Part shown: positions 63,038 through 64,000 of the stretch, one piece after another | How positions within the stretch are numbered: the stretch's first letter is position 1 | Layout of the letters: the number at the start of each line of letters is the position of its first letter | From: Segatella maculosa DSM 19339 = JCM 15638 | Lineage (GTDB): Bacteria > Bacteroidota > Bacteroidia > Bacteroidales > Bacteroidaceae | Length of the DNA: 64,000 nt | Assembly (NCBI RefSeq): GCF_000382385.1 | Contig: NZ_KB908328.1 | Span: 1-64,000 of the forward strand | Reading direction: 5' to 3' | The notes under the pieces: generated by a model | Seen by the model: only the letters and a program-made list of their open reading frames with translations | Databases searched by the model: none | Told to the model about the DNA's origin: nothing | Program-made: the position numbers and the translations under genes

Positions 63038-64000
63038 TTACCGGTTCAATTTCCATGTGACACCGTCCTTGGTGTCTTTCACTTCGAAGCCGGCCGCAGC
63101 CAAAGCGTTACGTATTTTGTCGCCGGTGGCCCAGTCCTTCTCGGCTTTTGCCTTGGCACGCAGGTCAAGTACCATGTCAACCACCTTTCCGTAGGCCTCT
63201 TCGCGGGCTGCATTGTTGGCCGCCTTCTCGCTTTTCAGACCGAGAAGGTCGAAAGCAAAGAGCCGCATCACGTCACTTAACTCCTTTAAGCAGGCGGAAC
63301 AGATTTCAGCCTTATGGTCGAGGAGCGCATGAACGAGGTGGCAAGCCTCGAAAAGATAGCTGATGACGAGCGGTGTTTGCAGGTCGTCGTTCATGGCATC
63401 ATAGCAACGGCGACGCAATGACTGCACGAATTTGTCGGTTTCTGCGTCACATTGCTTGCTCACGGGCACGCGGTCGAGGTCGGAAATGGCGTCCATCAGC
63501 CGTTCATATCCTTTTCCGGCCGCCTGTAATGCCTCGTTGGAGAAGTCGACCGTGCCGCGGTAATGCGCCGAAAGAATGAAGAAGCGGATTGTCATCGGCG
63601 AATAGGCCTGTGAAAGACTCTCGTGTGTGCCGTTGAAGAACTGCTCCAAGGTGATGAAGTTGCCGAGGCTCTTCCCCATTTTCTGCCCATTGATGGTGAT
63701 CATGTTGTTATGCATCCAGTAGCGCACCATCTGATCGCCTTGGCTGGCCACGGCTTGTGCAATCTCACATTCATGGTGTGGGAAGACAAGGTCCATGCCG
63801 CCGCCGTGAATGTCGAAGTGGTTGCCGAGGTATTTCCGTCCCATAGCCGTGCATTCGCAGTGCCAACCGGGAAAACCAACGCTCCATGGGCTCGGCCAAC
63901 GCATGATATGCTCGGGCTGGGCCTTCTTCCAAAGGGCGAAATCTGCCTGATTCTTCTTCTCGCCCACGCCGTTCAGCGCGCGACTGTTGTTGACGATGTC
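63038..64000 (-). CDS. cysS: cysteinyl-tRNA synthetase, 3' part (runs off the window)
   Basis: The C-terminal 320 or so residues of a class I synthetase; the 5' end lies beyond base 64000 and the frame is open to the edge. Visible are the zinc-site region [18 protein letters not shown] and [13 protein letters not shown], the KMSKS loop as [10 protein letters not shown], and the anticodon-binding helical bundle (residues after [15 protein letters not shown]) ending [30 protein letters not shown]. The ATG at 63967 is internal to the gene and not the start. Housekeeping; it lies upstream of clpB on the same strand with a 120-bp gap. Confidence 0.96.
   Translation of the reverse strand, partial: DIVNNSRALNGVGEKKNQADFALWKKAQPEHIMRWPSPWSVGFPGWHCECTAMGRKYLGNHFDIHGGGMDLVFPHHECEIAQAVASQGDQMVRYWMHNNMITINGQKMGKSLGNFITLEQFFNGTHESLSQAYSPMTIRFFILSAHYRGTVDFSNEALQAAGKGYERLMDAISDLDRVPVSKQCDAETDKFVQSLRRRCYDAMNDDLQTPLVISYLFEACHLVHALLDHKAEICSACLKELSDVMRLFAFDLLGLKSEKAANNAAREEAYGKVVDMVLDLRAKAKAEKDWATGDKIRNALAAAGFEVKDTKDGVTWKLNR

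Overview
This window looks like chromosomal DNA from a member of the Bacteroidales, most likely Prevotella or a close relative. The reasons are the repeated TAnnTTTG (Bacteroidetes -7 element) promoters, the SusC/SusD pairs, the sulfatase and glycoside hydrolase mix, the FecR/ECF-sigma signalling pair, and a methionyl-tRNA synthetase whose signature loop reads KISTS. There is no prophage, transposase, integrase, CRISPR array, rRNA or tRNA that I can support. Genus and species are inference.

Layout. 1-14.5 kb is mostly housekeeping: threonine dehydratase plus RidA, a stand-alone AICAR transformylase divergent from a small HTH-like protein, an outer-membrane barrel/PCMD lipoprotein pair, a PBP4-type D-Ala-D-Ala carboxypeptidase, a ThrE-type exporter, enolase, and a LicD / CDP-sugar pyrophosphorylase / SDR operon for surface polymer decoration. 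15.0-30.9 kb is a long minus-strand utilization locus: ECF sigma, FecR anti-sigma, STN-bearing SusC, SusD, a beta-propeller-like lipoprotein, a glycerophosphodiesterase, GH97, a histidine acid phosphatase and a GH106 rhamnosidase-like enzyme. The phosphodiesterase plus phosphatase make it unusual for a glycan locus. 31.0-45.3 kb holds a GH29 fucosidase, ybeY/coaD, a serine-type sulfatase divergent from SusC-SusD, a heparinase II/III-like lyase and a GH2 enzyme, which together look like a locus for a uronic-acid-containing and perhaps sulfated glycan. 45.8-55.0 kb is a third SusCD locus with a degenerate metallopeptidase-like lipoprotein, a FISUMP lipoprotein and two TlpA-like thioredoxin proteins. 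Its SusC gene is frameshifted near the 5' end. 55.2-64 kb is housekeeping again: MetG, a nitroreductase-like protein, ClpB with a shortened second AAA+ domain, the 3' part of cysS, and two exported proteins of unknown function.

The most striking structure not explained by genes is a family of composite intergenic elements at 0.4, 4.3, 14.5, 33.7, 45.4 and 55.0 kb. They share three modules: (A) runs of TTTGAAC/TTTGACC words; (B) a 9-bp perfect palindromic stem, GGACGCACG / CGTGCGTCC, with a variable three-base loop, present 13 times intact; and (C) arrays of about 25-bp inverted units around CAGCCATTTTGC / GCGCGGTAATATGGC that fold into long hairpins. They are joined in both orientations by a common linker. 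They look like non-autonomous dispersed elements or structured RNA/DNA elements, and are the best candidate here for something undescribed. Other noteworthy structures are six 41-42 bp tandem units each carrying a 12-bp palindrome, a perfectly palindromic divergent promoter, and two genes (licD-like, coaD) that should be translated from leaderless mRNAs.
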